The notes below the pieces were generated by a model that made no database searches, was not told the origin of the DNA, and saw nothing but the letters and a program-made list of their open reading frames with translations. DNA of 64,000 nucleotides. Source: an uncultured Ruegeria sp. (GTDB lineage Bacteria > Pseudomonadota > Alphaproteobacteria > Rhodobacterales > Rhodobacteraceae). Where the stretch lies: assembly GCF_947504215.1 (NCBI RefSeq), contig NZ_CANNGO010000001.1, positions 930,001 through 994,000 of the forward strand, written 5' to 3'. The position numbers and the translations under genes were made by a program. Shown here in pieces: positions 27,567-36,017 of the stretch (its first letter is position 1; every line of letters starts with the position of its first letter).

Positions 27567-27695
27567 ATGAAAACGAAATCTCGCTTTCTCAGCGCAGTGG
27601 TCGCGGCCACGCGGGACCAGAATTTGGAAATGCCTTGGAAACGGGTTTCAAGCCATTCTGTCAGGGTCGCACGCCGTTTGGCCGCACGACGCTGA
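27567..27695 (+). CDS. Small basic protein of unknown function (42 aa)
   Basis: A 42-residue frame starting MKTKSRFLSAVVAATRDQN, then EMPWKRVSSHSVRVARRLAARR. CAGGATCAGGGA provides ribosome-site sequence just upstream. The MKTKSRF start and MPW core match what I recall of a short, uncharacterised protein family common in Rhodobacteraceae, whose usual members are a little longer and read MPWxRGARR; here the GARR segment is altered. Strongly basic C-terminus. Function unknown; recognition is from memory, not a search. Confidence 0.55.
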   Translation: MKTKSRFLSAVVAATRDQNLEMPWKRVSSHSVRVARRLAARR

Positions 27696-27863
27696 AGTAG
27701 GAAACCTGAGGGGCCAAGCTGCCGGCCCTGACGGAGAGAACGCGCATCGGAAATTGCTCCGGTCCGATGCGTAACAGGTCGCGATCAACTCCGCGGCATG
27801 TTTTTGGAGTGTGTGTGTAGGCAATTGTGGCCTGCAAAGTACGAGTTTGTCTGGGGGGTCACT

Positions 27864-27995
27864 ATGTTGACCAAAGGAACGCGAAATTGCATCGCTGTGC
27901 CGCGCTATATTGGCCGGGGCACGGGTCTTACCCGCTTGTTTCAAGACAAAGAACCTATCTGCCAGGCAGGCCTGTATGGGGTACGCCGCGCCTGA
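27864..27995 (+). CDS. Small hypothetical protein (43 aa) upstream of Hint-domain gene
   Basis: A 43-residue frame (MLTKGTRNCIAVPRYIGRG, later FQDKEPICQAGLYGVRRA) with a GGGGGG ribosome-site-like run six bases before the ATG. It ends 26 bases before the Hint-domain gene. I do not recognise it; it might be a leader cistron of the Hint gene. It could also be chance. Confidence 0.35.
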   Translation: MLTKGTRNCIAVPRYIGRGTGLTRLFQDKEPICQAGLYGVRRA

Positions 27996-28021
27996 CGGAA
28001 TTTTGAAGGGAACGGAATATT

Positions 28022-28804
28022 ATGACTATTCCAAATTCACTGGCCAGCCCGGCCAGCCACGCTGTTAAAACATCTGCATTACTGAGAGAGGCGCCACGAC
28101 CAGCCACAACGCAGAAGGCACAGCTGCGGCGCTATGAGGTCAGCTGCTTGATGAAAAACGGCGATGTTTCGCAAATGCGCCATATCGCGCCCGCCTTGCC
28201 AATGTTCGAGGATGCATTCTGTGCATTTTCGCGAGGATCTCTGGTGGAAACGGAGCTGGGGCCGGTTGCGATTGAAGATCTGATGCCTGGCGACAGTGTC
28301 CTGACTCAGGACGGCACTTCGCAAAAGGTGCTGTGGAAGGGGTCGGTCACTTTGATCCCTGGGCGCGAGGATTCTCGTGGCCGTACACGACCGCTAACAC
28401 GAATCATGGCAGATACGTTCGGAATGCAAAAGCCGTTGTCTGGCGTGATCGCCGGTCCTGCTGCGCGACTGCTGGGAACGCCTGCGCACCTGCGGCATAT
28501 CCATGGAAACGAGGCTATCCTGACACCTGTGTCCGAATTTCAGGATGGGATGGGCGTTGTCGAAACAATGCCGCCAACACCGGTCGAATTGTTTCACATT
28601 TGCCTGGAAAAGCACAGCGTTATACGGGTGGATGGTTTACAATTTGAAACCTATCACCCAGGTATTAATGCAGTTCGGATGATCAGCCATTCACTTCGGT
28701 CGATCTATCTGAACCTGTTCGCGCATATTGAGTCACTGAACGATTTTGGCCCGCTTTTGATACCACGCGCCGGAGATGGAGAGGTGGACGCAATATCTGC
28801 GTAA
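28022..28804 (+). CDS. Hint domain-containing protein
   Basis: A 260-residue protein with a Hint (hedgehog/intein) module of the Hint_2 type from about residue 65. The domain starts at AFCAFSRGSLVETELGPVAIEDL (pieces), a cysteine/serine-type start followed by the PVAIEDLMPGDSVLTQDG block, then VLWKG, an arginine-rich loop and EAILTPVSEF, HICLEKHSVIRVDGLQFETY. In typical Hint domains the first residue after the upstream extein is Cys or Ser (CAFSRGS here). About 60 residues precede it. Roseobacters carry many such proteins, often linked to secreted or self-processing proteins; the function here is unknown. Confidence 0.78.
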   Translation: MTIPNSLASPASHAVKTSALLREAPRPATTQKAQLRRYEVSCLMKNGDVSQMRHIAPALPMFEDAFCAFSRGSLVETELGPVAIEDLMPGDSVLTQDGTSQKVLWKGSVTLIPGREDSRGRTRPLTRIMADTFGMQKPLSGVIAGPAARLLGTPAHLRHIHGNEAILTPVSEFQDGMGVVETMPPTPVELFHICLEKHSVIRVDGLQFETYHPGINAVRMISHSLRSIYLNLFAHIESLNDFGPLLIPRAGDGEVDAISA

Positions 28805-28922
28805 GTTGTTAACGATTACTGCAAGTGTGGGGGCATCATGCAGCTATTACTAACCTGGATCATATCATTGGCGGTTGTCGCTATTCTTCCGCCTTGCGAG
28901 GCACATTCAAAGCGCATGCGGT

Positions 28923-29423
28923 TTACGCCGTCCGGTTCATTCGTTCTTCCAGAACGTCGAACGGCACGCCGGGCTCGTCTTTTGCGCCGCGGATAACAAG
29001 CGAAGTCTTAACGCTGGCCACGTTTGGCGTGGTCAGCAGCTCGCCTGTCAGAAACTGTTGAAAACTGCTGAGATCAGGCGCAACGCATTTCAGAATGAAG
29101 TCGACCTCGCCGTTCAGCATATGACATTCCCGGACCAGGGGCCACTCGCGGCAGCGGTCTTCGAAGGCACGCAGTTCTGTCTCGGCCTGACTGTCCAGCC
29201 CGACCATCGCAAAGACCTGAACTTCGAACCCCAGCTCTCGCGAATTCACTTCGGCATGATATCCGGTGATATAACCGGATTCTTCAAGAGTACGAACACG
29301 TCGCAAGCATGGTGGGGCCGAGATTCCGACGCGTTTGGCCAATTCGACGTTGGTCATACGACCGTCCGCCTGCAATTCCGCCAGAATCTTGCGGTCGATT
29401 TCATCCAGCCGAGTCGTGACCAT
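28923..29423 (-). CDS. Lrp/AsnC family transcriptional regulator
   Basis: A 166-residue feast/famine regulator. The HTH is LDEIDRKILAELQADGRMTNVELAKRVGIS (pieces, residues 6-35) followed by PPCLRRVRTLEESGYI, and the C-terminal RAM ligand-binding domain covers about 75-155. The ATG at 29423 follows GGAGCATTTG; a TTG one codon earlier is less likely. It is divergent to trxB, and repeats between the two may be its sites. Confidence 0.92.
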   Translation of the reverse strand: MVTTRLDEIDRKILAELQADGRMTNVELAKRVGISAPPCLRRVRTLEESGYITGYHAEVNSRELGFEVQVFAMVGLDSQAETELRAFEDRCREWPLVRECHMLNGEVDFILKCVAPDLSSFQQFLTGELLTTPNVASVKTSLVIRGAKDEPGVPFDVLEERMNRTA

Positions 29424-29467
29424 CAAATGCTCCTGATTTTTCGGTTCTTATATCAGCACCCCGCCTA

Positions 29468-29496
29468 TGCGCAATAATGTTTCGCATCTGCGCAAT
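29468..29496. promoter_or_regulatory. Candidate Lrp-type binding region
   Basis: Two copies of TGCGCAAT begin at 29468 and 29489, 21 bases apart (two helical turns), with a partial copy TTCGCAT between them. The core TGCGCA is itself palindromic. The site is 45-73 bases upstream of the Lrp-type gene and about 150 upstream of trxB. Confidence 0.45.
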
Positions 29497-29648
29497 TTTC
29501 TTTGTTTTCAAAACGCTCGATTTTGTGACCCCATTCCCCAGCTGCATATCTGATGTTGCGCAGGAAGGGGCTTTAAGCCCTGCGCGACCGCCGTTATATC
29601 GGTGCGACGGGCAAATGGCCCAATTCAGCCAGTTCGAGCGGGGGTACC

Positions 29649-30590
29649 ATGGCCGACACACGACACACCAAGGTTCTGATCATCGGATCGGGCCCTGCAG
29701 GATACACCGCCGGCGTTTACGCCAGCCGGGCGATGCTGGAACCGATTCTGGTGCAGGGGATCGAGCCCGGTGGACAATTGACGACCACAACCGAAGTCGA
29801 GAACTGGCCCGGCGATACCGAGGTTCAGGGCCCCGATCTGATGGTTCGGATGCAGGATCACGTCAAAGCAATGGGGTGCGAAGTGATCGGTGACATCATC
29901 AGCGATCTTGATCTGGACCAGCGCCCGTTCGTCGCAAAAGGCGACAGTGGAACCACCTACACCGCCGACGCCGTCATTCTGGCAACCGGTGCCCGCGCAA
30001 AGTGGCTGGGCCTGCCGTCAGAAGAAAAGTTCAAAGGTTTTGGTGTCTCGGCCTGTGCCACTTGTGACGGATTCTTTTACCGTGGACAGGAAATCGTTGT
30101 GATCGGCGGAGGCAATACCGCGGTCGAGGAAGCATTATTCCTGACAAACTTCGCCAGCAAGGTCACTCTGATTCACCGCCGGGATGAGCTGCGCGCCGAA
30201 AAGATCTTGCAGGATCGCCTGTTCAAGAACAACAAGATCGAACCGCTCTGGTTCCACCAACTGGATGAAGTCGTCGGCACAGACACACCGCTGGGTGTCG
30301 AGGGTGTGCGCGTGAAAAACGTCAAAACCGGCGAGATCACCGAGATCCCGTGCAAGGGTGTTTTTGTCGCGATCGGGCATGCGCCTGCCAACGAGTTGGT
30401 CAAAGACAAACTGGACAGCCACATGGGCGGTTACGTGGTCACCAAGCCCGGCTCGACCGAGACCTCGGTCCCTGGTGTGTTTGCGGCGGGTGATCTGACG
30501 GATCACATCTATCGCCAGGCTGTCACAAGTGCCGGAATGGGCTGTATGGCGGCCCTCGATGCTGAACGCTTCCTGGCTGAGCAAGACTAA
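29649..30590 (+). CDS. trxB: Thioredoxin-disulfide reductase
   Basis: A 313-residue FAD/NADPH enzyme that keeps thioredoxin reduced. It has the FAD-binding [18 protein letters not shown] (11-28), the redox pair Cys136/Cys139 in ACATCDG, the NADPH motif [16 protein letters not shown] and the C-terminal [10 protein letters not shown]. Length and motifs are of the low-molecular-weight bacterial type. A strong terminator hairpin follows. Confidence 0.97.
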   Translation: MADTRHTKVLIIGSGPAGYTAGVYASRAMLEPILVQGIEPGGQLTTTTEVENWPGDTEVQGPDLMVRMQDHVKAMGCEVIGDIISDLDLDQRPFVAKGDSGTTYTADAVILATGARAKWLGLPSEEKFKGFGVSACATCDGFFYRGQEIVVIGGGNTAVEEALFLTNFASKVTLIHRRDELRAEKILQDRLFKNNKIEPLWFHQLDEVVGTDTPLGVEGVRVKNVKTGEITEIPCKGVFVAIGHAPANELVKDKLDSHMGGYVVTKPGSTETSVPGVFAAGDLTDHIYRQAVTSAGMGCMAALDAERFLAEQD

Positions 30591-30595
30591 TACAA

Positions 30596-30632
30596 AAGCA
30601 GGGTTCTCGGGCGCAGTCCGAAAACCCTGCTT
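30596..30632 (+). terminator. Rho-independent terminator of trxB
   Basis: AAGCAGGGTTCTCGG (30596-30610) pairs with CCGAAAACCCTGCTT (30618-30632) with one mismatch, around a 7-base loop. The following bases are T-rich (CGCTTTC). It begins six bases after the trxB stop. Confidence 0.75.
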
Positions 30633-30776
30633 CGCTTTCAAGCGATGCCGCGCATCGGAAGCGGGGCATCGCCTCACCCAATGAGCAATGATTTTGCGTC
30701 GATTCCAGTCGACTGAAATCGCAGCTTGGCTTGACCCCCGCGCAGAGGCCCAGCAAACTTGCGCTGAACAGGATGA

Positions 30777-32483
30777 ATGCGGGTGACAGCATTGGACAAC
30801 GCTCTTTGGCGCGGCGGGTGGACAACCCGCCTTAGGATCGGCAGCGGCCTCGTTCTATTCACCTTCGCATTTTTTCATTTCATAAATATTGGCTTAGGCC
30901 TTTTTCACACCGACTATCTTCACGGCATGCAAGACGGGCGGCAAGCGATCACCCGCCACAACTTAATAAGCGCGCTTTTCTACGCGGCATTGTTCGTACA
31001 TGCTGGCTTGGCCCTTGCTTCAATCGCTCAGCGCAGAACCCTGCGCATGCCTATTGGTTCCGCTTTGCAGATCGTGCTCGGACTACTGATCCCGCTGCAA
31101 TTGATCTCGCACATCGTCCAGACGCGCGTTGCTCATGAGGTCTACGATGTCAATGACGAGATGGGCTATATCATTGTCCTGATGTGGCCCAACTCGGCGA
31201 TATGGATGCAGAGCCTTTTGTTACTAATCGTTTGGGTACATGGCTGCATCGGCCTGCACATGTGGTTGCGACTGACCCATTGGTGGCGCAACACGGTGCC
31301 TTATCTGATCGGGTTGGCGGTGTTCATACCGTCCTTTGCGCTAGCCGGGTTGCTGACCGAGGGTCGACGCATCTGGTCCGATTTTTCAGACGAATTTCTG
31401 CGCGAACAGTATGTTGAACACTACAATTGGCCGTCACCCGAGGCGTTCCAAACCATGTTCAGCATTAAAGACAATGCTCTGATTGCGTTTTGGTTCGCGT
31501 TGGGTGCAACGGCCTTGTTCTATGTTGGCCGCAAATTGTGGCGGCGCAGACACTCGGTGCGTATCACTTATGCACGAGGGCCCGAAGTCGTGGCAGAAAA
31601 AGGCATGACTCTGTTGGAGATATCCCAAGCCAACGGCGTTCCACACACCGCGCTATGCGGCGGCAAAGGGCGGTGCACCACCTGTCGCGTCATTGTCGAG
31701 GATGGGGCAGACAGCTTGCCTCCGGCTGGCGATGTCGAAGCGCGCAGCCTGGCTGCCGTTGGCGCATCCGGACAAACAAGGCTGGCGTGCCAAATTCGCC
31801 CAACCGAACCACTCACTGTTTTTCGCGTTTTCAGACCCGATGGTGGCCGCAATCGCGGGCACGCAAGTCAGGGACAGGAACGACAACTGGCTGTTTTGTT
31901 TCTGGACATGCGCGGTTTTACTGCGCGCACCACTGGGCAGCTGCCCTATGACATCGTCTTTCTGCTGAACCGTTTTTTTGACGCGATTGTCCCGGCGATC
32001 ACCGCCGAGGGTGGAGTTGTGGACAAATACATGGGTGACGGGCTGCTCGCGGTTTTTGAAAAACGTGATGCCTCCAGCTCAGCCCGCGCCGGGTTGAAGG
32101 CTGCGATCGACATCAGCCGGGCGCTGGACAGGTTCAACGAGCAATTGGAAGCGGAAGGTAGCCCCCGGATTCGCATCGGGATGGGGTTGCATCTGGGTGA
32201 TCTGGTCTTGGGTGAGATTGGCGCGGCCGGCCACGCGTCACGGACCATCATCGGCGACGCAGTGAACGTTGCGAGCCGCCTTGAGAGCGAAACCAAGGCG
32301 TTAGGTGTTGAGTTACTGGTCTCAGACGAGCTGATTCAGGCAGCAGACGTTGCAATCAACCCGGATGAGGTGCGCTTGTTTCAGCTGCGCGGCGTCACGC
32401 AACCTGTTCCTGCCCTACCAGTGGCCCGCGCATCAGACTTGGACCAATCAGTCCATGGTATGGAACACATATACTCAGGCTGA
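30777..32483 (+). CDS. Adenylate/guanylate cyclase with succinate-dehydrogenase-like membrane anchor and 2Fe-2S ferredoxin domain
   Basis: A 568-residue protein with three modules. Residues 18-250 form a six-helix membrane unit rich in histidines (His34, 44, 61, 75, 112, 120, 155, 161, 168), like the heme-b/quinone anchor of succinate dehydrogenase. Residues 260-350 are a plant-type ferredoxin with Cys294, Cys300, Cys303 and Cys338. Residues 366-550 are a class III cyclase: metal aspartates 377 and 421, Lys417 and Asp494 (adenine-type recognition), Asn497 and Arg501. Known relatives are cyclases such as CyaC of Sinorhizobium. Cyclic AMP production controlled by respiratory or quinone redox state is therefore likely; adenine specificity is inferred from Lys417/Asp494. 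It stands alone between trxB and Sat/CysC. Confidence 0.88.
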   Translation: MRVTALDNALWRGGWTTRLRIGSGLVLFTFAFFHFINIGLGLFHTDYLHGMQDGRQAITRHNLISALFYAALFVHAGLALASIAQRRTLRMPIGSALQIVLGLLIPLQLISHIVQTRVAHEVYDVNDEMGYIIVLMWPNSAIWMQSLLLLIVWVHGCIGLHMWLRLTHWWRNTVPYLIGLAVFIPSFALAGLLTEGRRIWSDFSDEFLREQYVEHYNWPSPEAFQTMFSIKDNALIAFWFALGATALFYVGRKLWRRRHSVRITYARGPEVVAEKGMTLLEISQANGVPHTALCGGKGRCTTCRVIVEDGADSLPPAGDVEARSLAAVGASGQTRLACQIRPTEPLTVFRVFRPDGGRNRGHASQGQERQLAVLFLDMRGFTARTTGQLPYDIVFLLNRFFDAIVPAITAEGGVVDKYMGDGLLAVFEKRDASSSARAGLKAAIDISRALDRFNEQLEAEGSPRIRIGMGLHLGDLVLGEIGAAGHASRTIIGDAVNVASRLESETKALGVELLVSDELIQAADVAINPDEVRLFQLRGVTQPVPALPVARASDLDQSVHGMEHIYSG

Positions 32484-32550
32484 TTGGATTGTTGCCACTT
32501 GGCGGAACCAAAGTCGCGTTTTCGGCGCCTGACCGGAAATTCCTTCCCTT

Positions 32551-32650
32551 CCGGTGAAAATCAGCGCATATCGTCCTTTGTTTCATTGATGTCGGTGGAC
32601 TCCGCTTAATAGTCGGGGCAAATGCCCTGCAAACCGCCTGGAATCACCGG
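32551..32650 (+). promoter_or_regulatory. Possible structured leader of the sulfate-activation gene
   Basis: In the 196-base leader, CCGGTGA (32551-32557) can pair with TCACCGG (32644-32650). Inside, GGTGG (32594-32598) can pair with CCGCC (32634-32638) and GGGC (32616-32619) with GCCC (32624-32627). The nested arrangement ends about 18 bases before the ribosome site AAGAG (32668-32672). It matches no riboswitch class I know. Chance pairing is possible. Confidence 0.35.
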
Positions 32651-32679
32651 CAATACAAAACTGCTATAAGAGTATTCTG

Positions 32680-34395
32680 ATGACGATGTTAAGCAATTTG
32701 GCCCCAATCCCCGAACTTTATGTGTCGTATGACTCGGCCCTGAAATTGAAAGTCGAAGCCGCAGACCTGACCAGTTGGGACCTGAGCCCACGCCAGATCT
32801 GCGATCTGGAGCTGTTGATGAACGGTGGGTTCAACCCACTCAAAGGGTTCCTTGGTGAAGCAGATTACGACAACGTGGTCGAGAATATGCGTTTGGCAGA
32901 CGGGACGCTTTGGCCGATGCCAATCACTTTGGACGTCAGCGAAGACTTTGCAGAAAAAATTGAGCTGGGTCAGGACATCGCCCTGCGCGATCAGGAAGGT
33001 GTCATTCTGGGCACCATGACCGTCACCGACCGCTGGACGCCGAACAAGGCGCGCGAGGCTGAAAAAGTCTTTGGCGCCGACGATGATGCACACCCGGCGG
33101 TGAACTACCTGCACAACCATGCTGGCAAGGTCTATCTGGGCGGCCCCGTGGTCGGCATCCAGCAACCGGTTCACTATGACTTCCGCGCGCGCCGCGACAC
33201 ACCAAACGAACTGCGTGCTTATTTCCGCAAGCTGGGCTGGCGTCGCATCGTGGCGTTCCAAACCCGCAACCCGCTGCACCGTGCGCATCAGGAACTGACC
33301 TTCCGCGCCGCCAAAGAAGCTCAGGCCAACCTTCTGATCCATCCGGTTGTCGGCATGACCAAGCCCGGCGACGTGGACCATTTCACCCGCGTCCGCTGCT
33401 ACGAGGCGGTGTTGGACAAATACCCAGCCTCGACCACCTCGATGTCGCTGCTGAACCTGGCGATGCGCATGGCGGGCCCGCGTGAGGCGGTCTGGCACGG
33501 CCTGATCCGCGCCAACCACGGGTGCACTCACTTCATCGTTGGCCGAGACCACGCCGGCCCCGGAAAGAATGCGGCCGGTGAGGACTTTTATGGCCCCTAT
33601 GATGCGCAGGACCTGTTCCGCCAGTTCCAGGATGAGATCGGCGTTGAAATGGTCGATTTCAAACACATGGTCTATGTGCAGGAACGTGCCCAGTACGAGC
33701 CTAATGACGAGATCGAAGACAAAGAAAACGTCACAATCCTCAATATCTCGGGCACCGAACTGCGCCGCCGCTTGTCTGAAGGTTTGGAAATCCCCGAATG
33801 GTTCAGCTTCCCCGAGGTTGTGACCGAGCTGCGCAAGACCAAACCGCCGCGCAGCCAGCAAGGGTTTACCGTCTTCTTTACTGGCTTCTCGGGCTCAGGC
33901 AAGTCGACCATCGCCAACGCGCTTATGGTCAAACTGATGGAGATGGGTGGGCGTCCTGTCACCTTGCTGGACGGCGACATCGTCCGGAAAAACCTGTCGT
34001 CGGAATTGGGCTTTTCGAAAGAGCATCGTGACCTGAACATCCGCCGCATCGGTTATGTGGCCAGCGAAATCACCAAGAATGGTGGTATCGCAATCTGCGC
34101 GCCAATTGCACCCTATGCCACGACCCGCCGCGCGGTGCGTGAAGACATCGAACAGTTCGGCGCGTTTTGTGAAGTGCATGTGGCAACCAGCATCGAAGAA
34201 TGCGAACGCCGCGACCGTAAGGGTTTGTACAAGCTGGCAAGGGAGGGCAAGATCAAGGAATTCACTGGCATCTCGGACCCTTATGACGTTCCAGCCAACC
34301 CCGAACTGAGCGTAGAGACCGAAAATGTTGAAGTCGACAATTGCGCCCATCAGGTTCTGCTGAAGCTCGAAAGTATGGGCCTGATCGCAGGCTAG
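32680..34395 (+). CDS. sat: Bifunctional sulfate adenylyltransferase / adenylylsulfate kinase
   Basis: A 571-residue fusion. Residues 1-390 are a PUA-like N-terminus and ATP sulfurylase with QTRNP at 194-198, His200/His203 (NPLHRAHQELT) and GRDHAGPGK near 288. From about 395 comes APS kinase with the P-loop GFSGSGKST near 402 and LDGDIVRKNLSSELGFS. It converts sulfate to APS and then PAPS for assimilation or sulfonation. Roseobacters typically have this single-chain form instead of CysND plus CysC. Starts at 32680 or 32686 are both possible. No PAPS reductase or sulfate transporter gene is adjacent. Confidence 0.95.
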   Translation: MTMLSNLAPIPELYVSYDSALKLKVEAADLTSWDLSPRQICDLELLMNGGFNPLKGFLGEADYDNVVENMRLADGTLWPMPITLDVSEDFAEKIELGQDIALRDQEGVILGTMTVTDRWTPNKAREAEKVFGADDDAHPAVNYLHNHAGKVYLGGPVVGIQQPVHYDFRARRDTPNELRAYFRKLGWRRIVAFQTRNPLHRAHQELTFRAAKEAQANLLIHPVVGMTKPGDVDHFTRVRCYEAVLDKYPASTTSMSLLNLAMRMAGPREAVWHGLIRANHGCTHFIVGRDHAGPGKNAAGEDFYGPYDAQDLFRQFQDEIGVEMVDFKHMVYVQERAQYEPNDEIEDKENVTILNISGTELRRRLSEGLEIPEWFSFPEVVTELRKTKPPRSQQGFTVFFTGFSGSGKSTIANALMVKLMEMGGRPVTLLDGDIVRKNLSSELGFSKEHRDLNIRRIGYVASEITKNGGIAICAPIAPYATTRRAVREDIEQFGAFCEVHVATSIEECERRDRKGLYKLAREGKIKEFTGISDPYDVPANPELSVETENVEVDNCAHQVLLKLESMGLIAG

Positions 34396-34419
34396 TAGAC
34401 CCGCGCGACGAAAAAATCA

Positions 34420-34450
34420 AAGGGCAGCGCTTGAACAAAGCACTGCCCTT
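34420..34450. terminator. Terminator hairpin between convergent genes
   Basis: AAGGGCAG and CTGCCCTT, plus an inner GCTT/AAGC separated by one mismatch, form a stem around a short loop, followed by TCTCATTTTT on the plus strand. It lies between the ends of Sat/CysC and the convergent peroxidase gene. Confidence 0.7.
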
Positions 34451-34457
34451 CTCATTT

Positions 34458-36017
34458 TTAGTTTCGGCCGTTTGCGATTGTGTTCGCAACATCGTTGGCA
34501 TCAATCGGCGCGCCAGAAGCCCGCAATAGATCGCCAACCTCCCAGTCCCCGCCGTTCACGGGTGCCGGATTGTCCAGCAGCGACATCAGATCGGCGTCGT
34601 CATTTGGCTTCCAGTTCGGCATGTTGCGCACAAAGGACATCGGATCGCCGTCCAGCAACCCTCCGAACACCTCAGCAACGATGGTACCACCCACTGCCCC
34701 GAGCATGCGACCCGAGTTGTTTGCCGGAAGAATTTGGCTTTCTTTCAAAATGTAGTGCCACAAGATATCCTCATGAGGATCGTTGATCGCATGCGGTGTC
34801 AAACCCATCCGCTGTGCCACATCAGAGCCTTTTGGCAACTCCAGACGCATTGAGCGTAACAGATTCAGGAAGGCCAGCATGTTGGGCTTGGGTGCCGGGC
34901 CTTCATCCAACGCAAAGACCGCCGACGACAGCTTTGTGTCAATCCGTCTGGCAGGCTGCGGGAAAGGTCCGCCTGAATTGATGTCGAAGAACCAATCCCA
35001 TTGCACCGTATGGCGATGCGGGAAGGAGCGGAAACCGCGCAGGTCGTGGCGGATTTTTCCTTGGTTATCCTCGGGGCCATCGGGGTGGAAGATCGGCAGC
35101 TCTTTTCCAAATCCAAGCCCGGTATCGTTATCATCGTTAACGTTGACCTGATATCCTGGACGTATCAGTGAATGGCCAAAGCGATAGGCCGCCACAGAAA
35201 ACTCGACCGGCATAAACGGCTGATAGTTCCAATCATAAACGGTGCCGTTGAATTTGTGGTTGTCGGACTTGTCCAGAACCCTGGTCCAAATTGCATCGCT
35301 GACCAGGCGTTTAATGAAGTCGTTCCACACAACGTATTGATAGAACCAACGCACTTTGCGCTGTGCTTCCTGAAACCTTTCGCCGTCAAAACCGAACTCG
35401 GTCGTCTCATCATCCGGATCACCGGTTGCCAGCTTCTGCATGACCCGGTTGTGCAGTCGCAACATGGCCAACTGGAACTGGGAAACGATCACATTCTCAT
35501 CGTTTCGCATGTCGCCAATAATGGCGCGCCCCTGCCGGTTGCGCAGAAGGTCCGGTTCTTTCGAACCCGCGATGTCCTTGTCGCCCGTCCAGTCCTTCTC
35601 AGTTGTCCCAAGCAGGAACACGCCACCACGATTCTTGTCGTACATAAAAGGTTCATCTGCCGGGCCTTCGCCATAGAGACAATCCAGATCAAGGCGTGGC
35701 GTGCGAAAGTTTTCAAGCTTCTCAGGATCGCTTTGACGCATCAGAGACGAGGTTGGGTCAAACGTGATGTCGTGATCCACGAACTGACCAAAATAGGTGT
35801 AACCCGCGGGCAGATTTGCATTGTCCAGGTTGTCTTGCCCGGCCGTTTCGCTCATCTCGTTAGTCGCAAAATCGCGTAACGCTGCGACGGCTGTGGCGTC
35901 ATCGCCATGGGGGGACCGCCACGGTGGAAGTTCACGAAACAACCTTCCGAATGGACCTTTGTAGTTCTTGGATCTGGGGAGGCTGGTAATGCCATACCTG
36001 GATGACGAAACGCTCAT
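34458..36017 (-). CDS. Animal-type heme peroxidase
   Basis: A 519-residue protein of the peroxidase-cyclooxygenase (animal heme peroxidase) family. Distal His82 is in FGQFVDHDITFDPTS, Arg171 and Glu174 in MRNDENVIVSQFQLAMLR (pieces) correspond to catalytic Arg and heme-linked Glu of myeloperoxidase, and proximal His283 is in YRFGHSLIRPGY. No signal peptide is visible, and the RTX repeats found in some bacterial relatives are absent. The ATG at 36017 follows GGAG; an in-frame start 22 codons earlier is less likely. Such enzymes oxidise halides or small organics with hydrogen peroxide; the physiological substrate is unknown. Confidence 0.9.
   Translation of the reverse strand: MSVSSSRYGITSLPRSKNYKGPFGRLFRELPPWRSPHGDDATAVAALRDFATNEMSETAGQDNLDNANLPAGYTYFGQFVDHDITFDPTSSLMRQSDPEKLENFRTPRLDLDCLYGEGPADEPFMYDKNRGGVFLLGTTEKDWTGDKDIAGSKEPDLLRNRQGRAIIGDMRNDENVIVSQFQLAMLRLHNRVMQKLATGDPDDETTEFGFDGERFQEAQRKVRWFYQYVVWNDFIKRLVSDAIWTRVLDKSDNHKFNGTVYDWNYQPFMPVEFSVAAYRFGHSLIRPGYQVNVNDDNDTGLGFGKELPIFHPDGPEDNQGKIRHDLRGFRSFPHRHTVQWDWFFDINSGGPFPQPARRIDTKLSSAVFALDEGPAPKPNMLAFLNLLRSMRLELPKGSDVAQRMGLTPHAINDPHEDILWHYILKESQILPANNSGRMLGAVGGTIVAEVFGGLLDGDPMSFVRNMPNWKPNDDADLMSLLDNPAPVNGGDWEVGDLLRASGAPIDANDVANTIANGRN

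Noticed and set aside
28838-28996. A 52-codon frame with a signal-peptide-like start (MQLLLTWIISLAVVAILPPC)
   Set aside because: The second half runs antisense through the end of the Lrp-type gene and becomes an Arg-rich chain; no clear ribosome site. Not enough to call a gene.
32689-33861. A 390-codon minus-strand frame
   Set aside because: Antisense to Sat/CysC; no ribosome site or recognisable domain.
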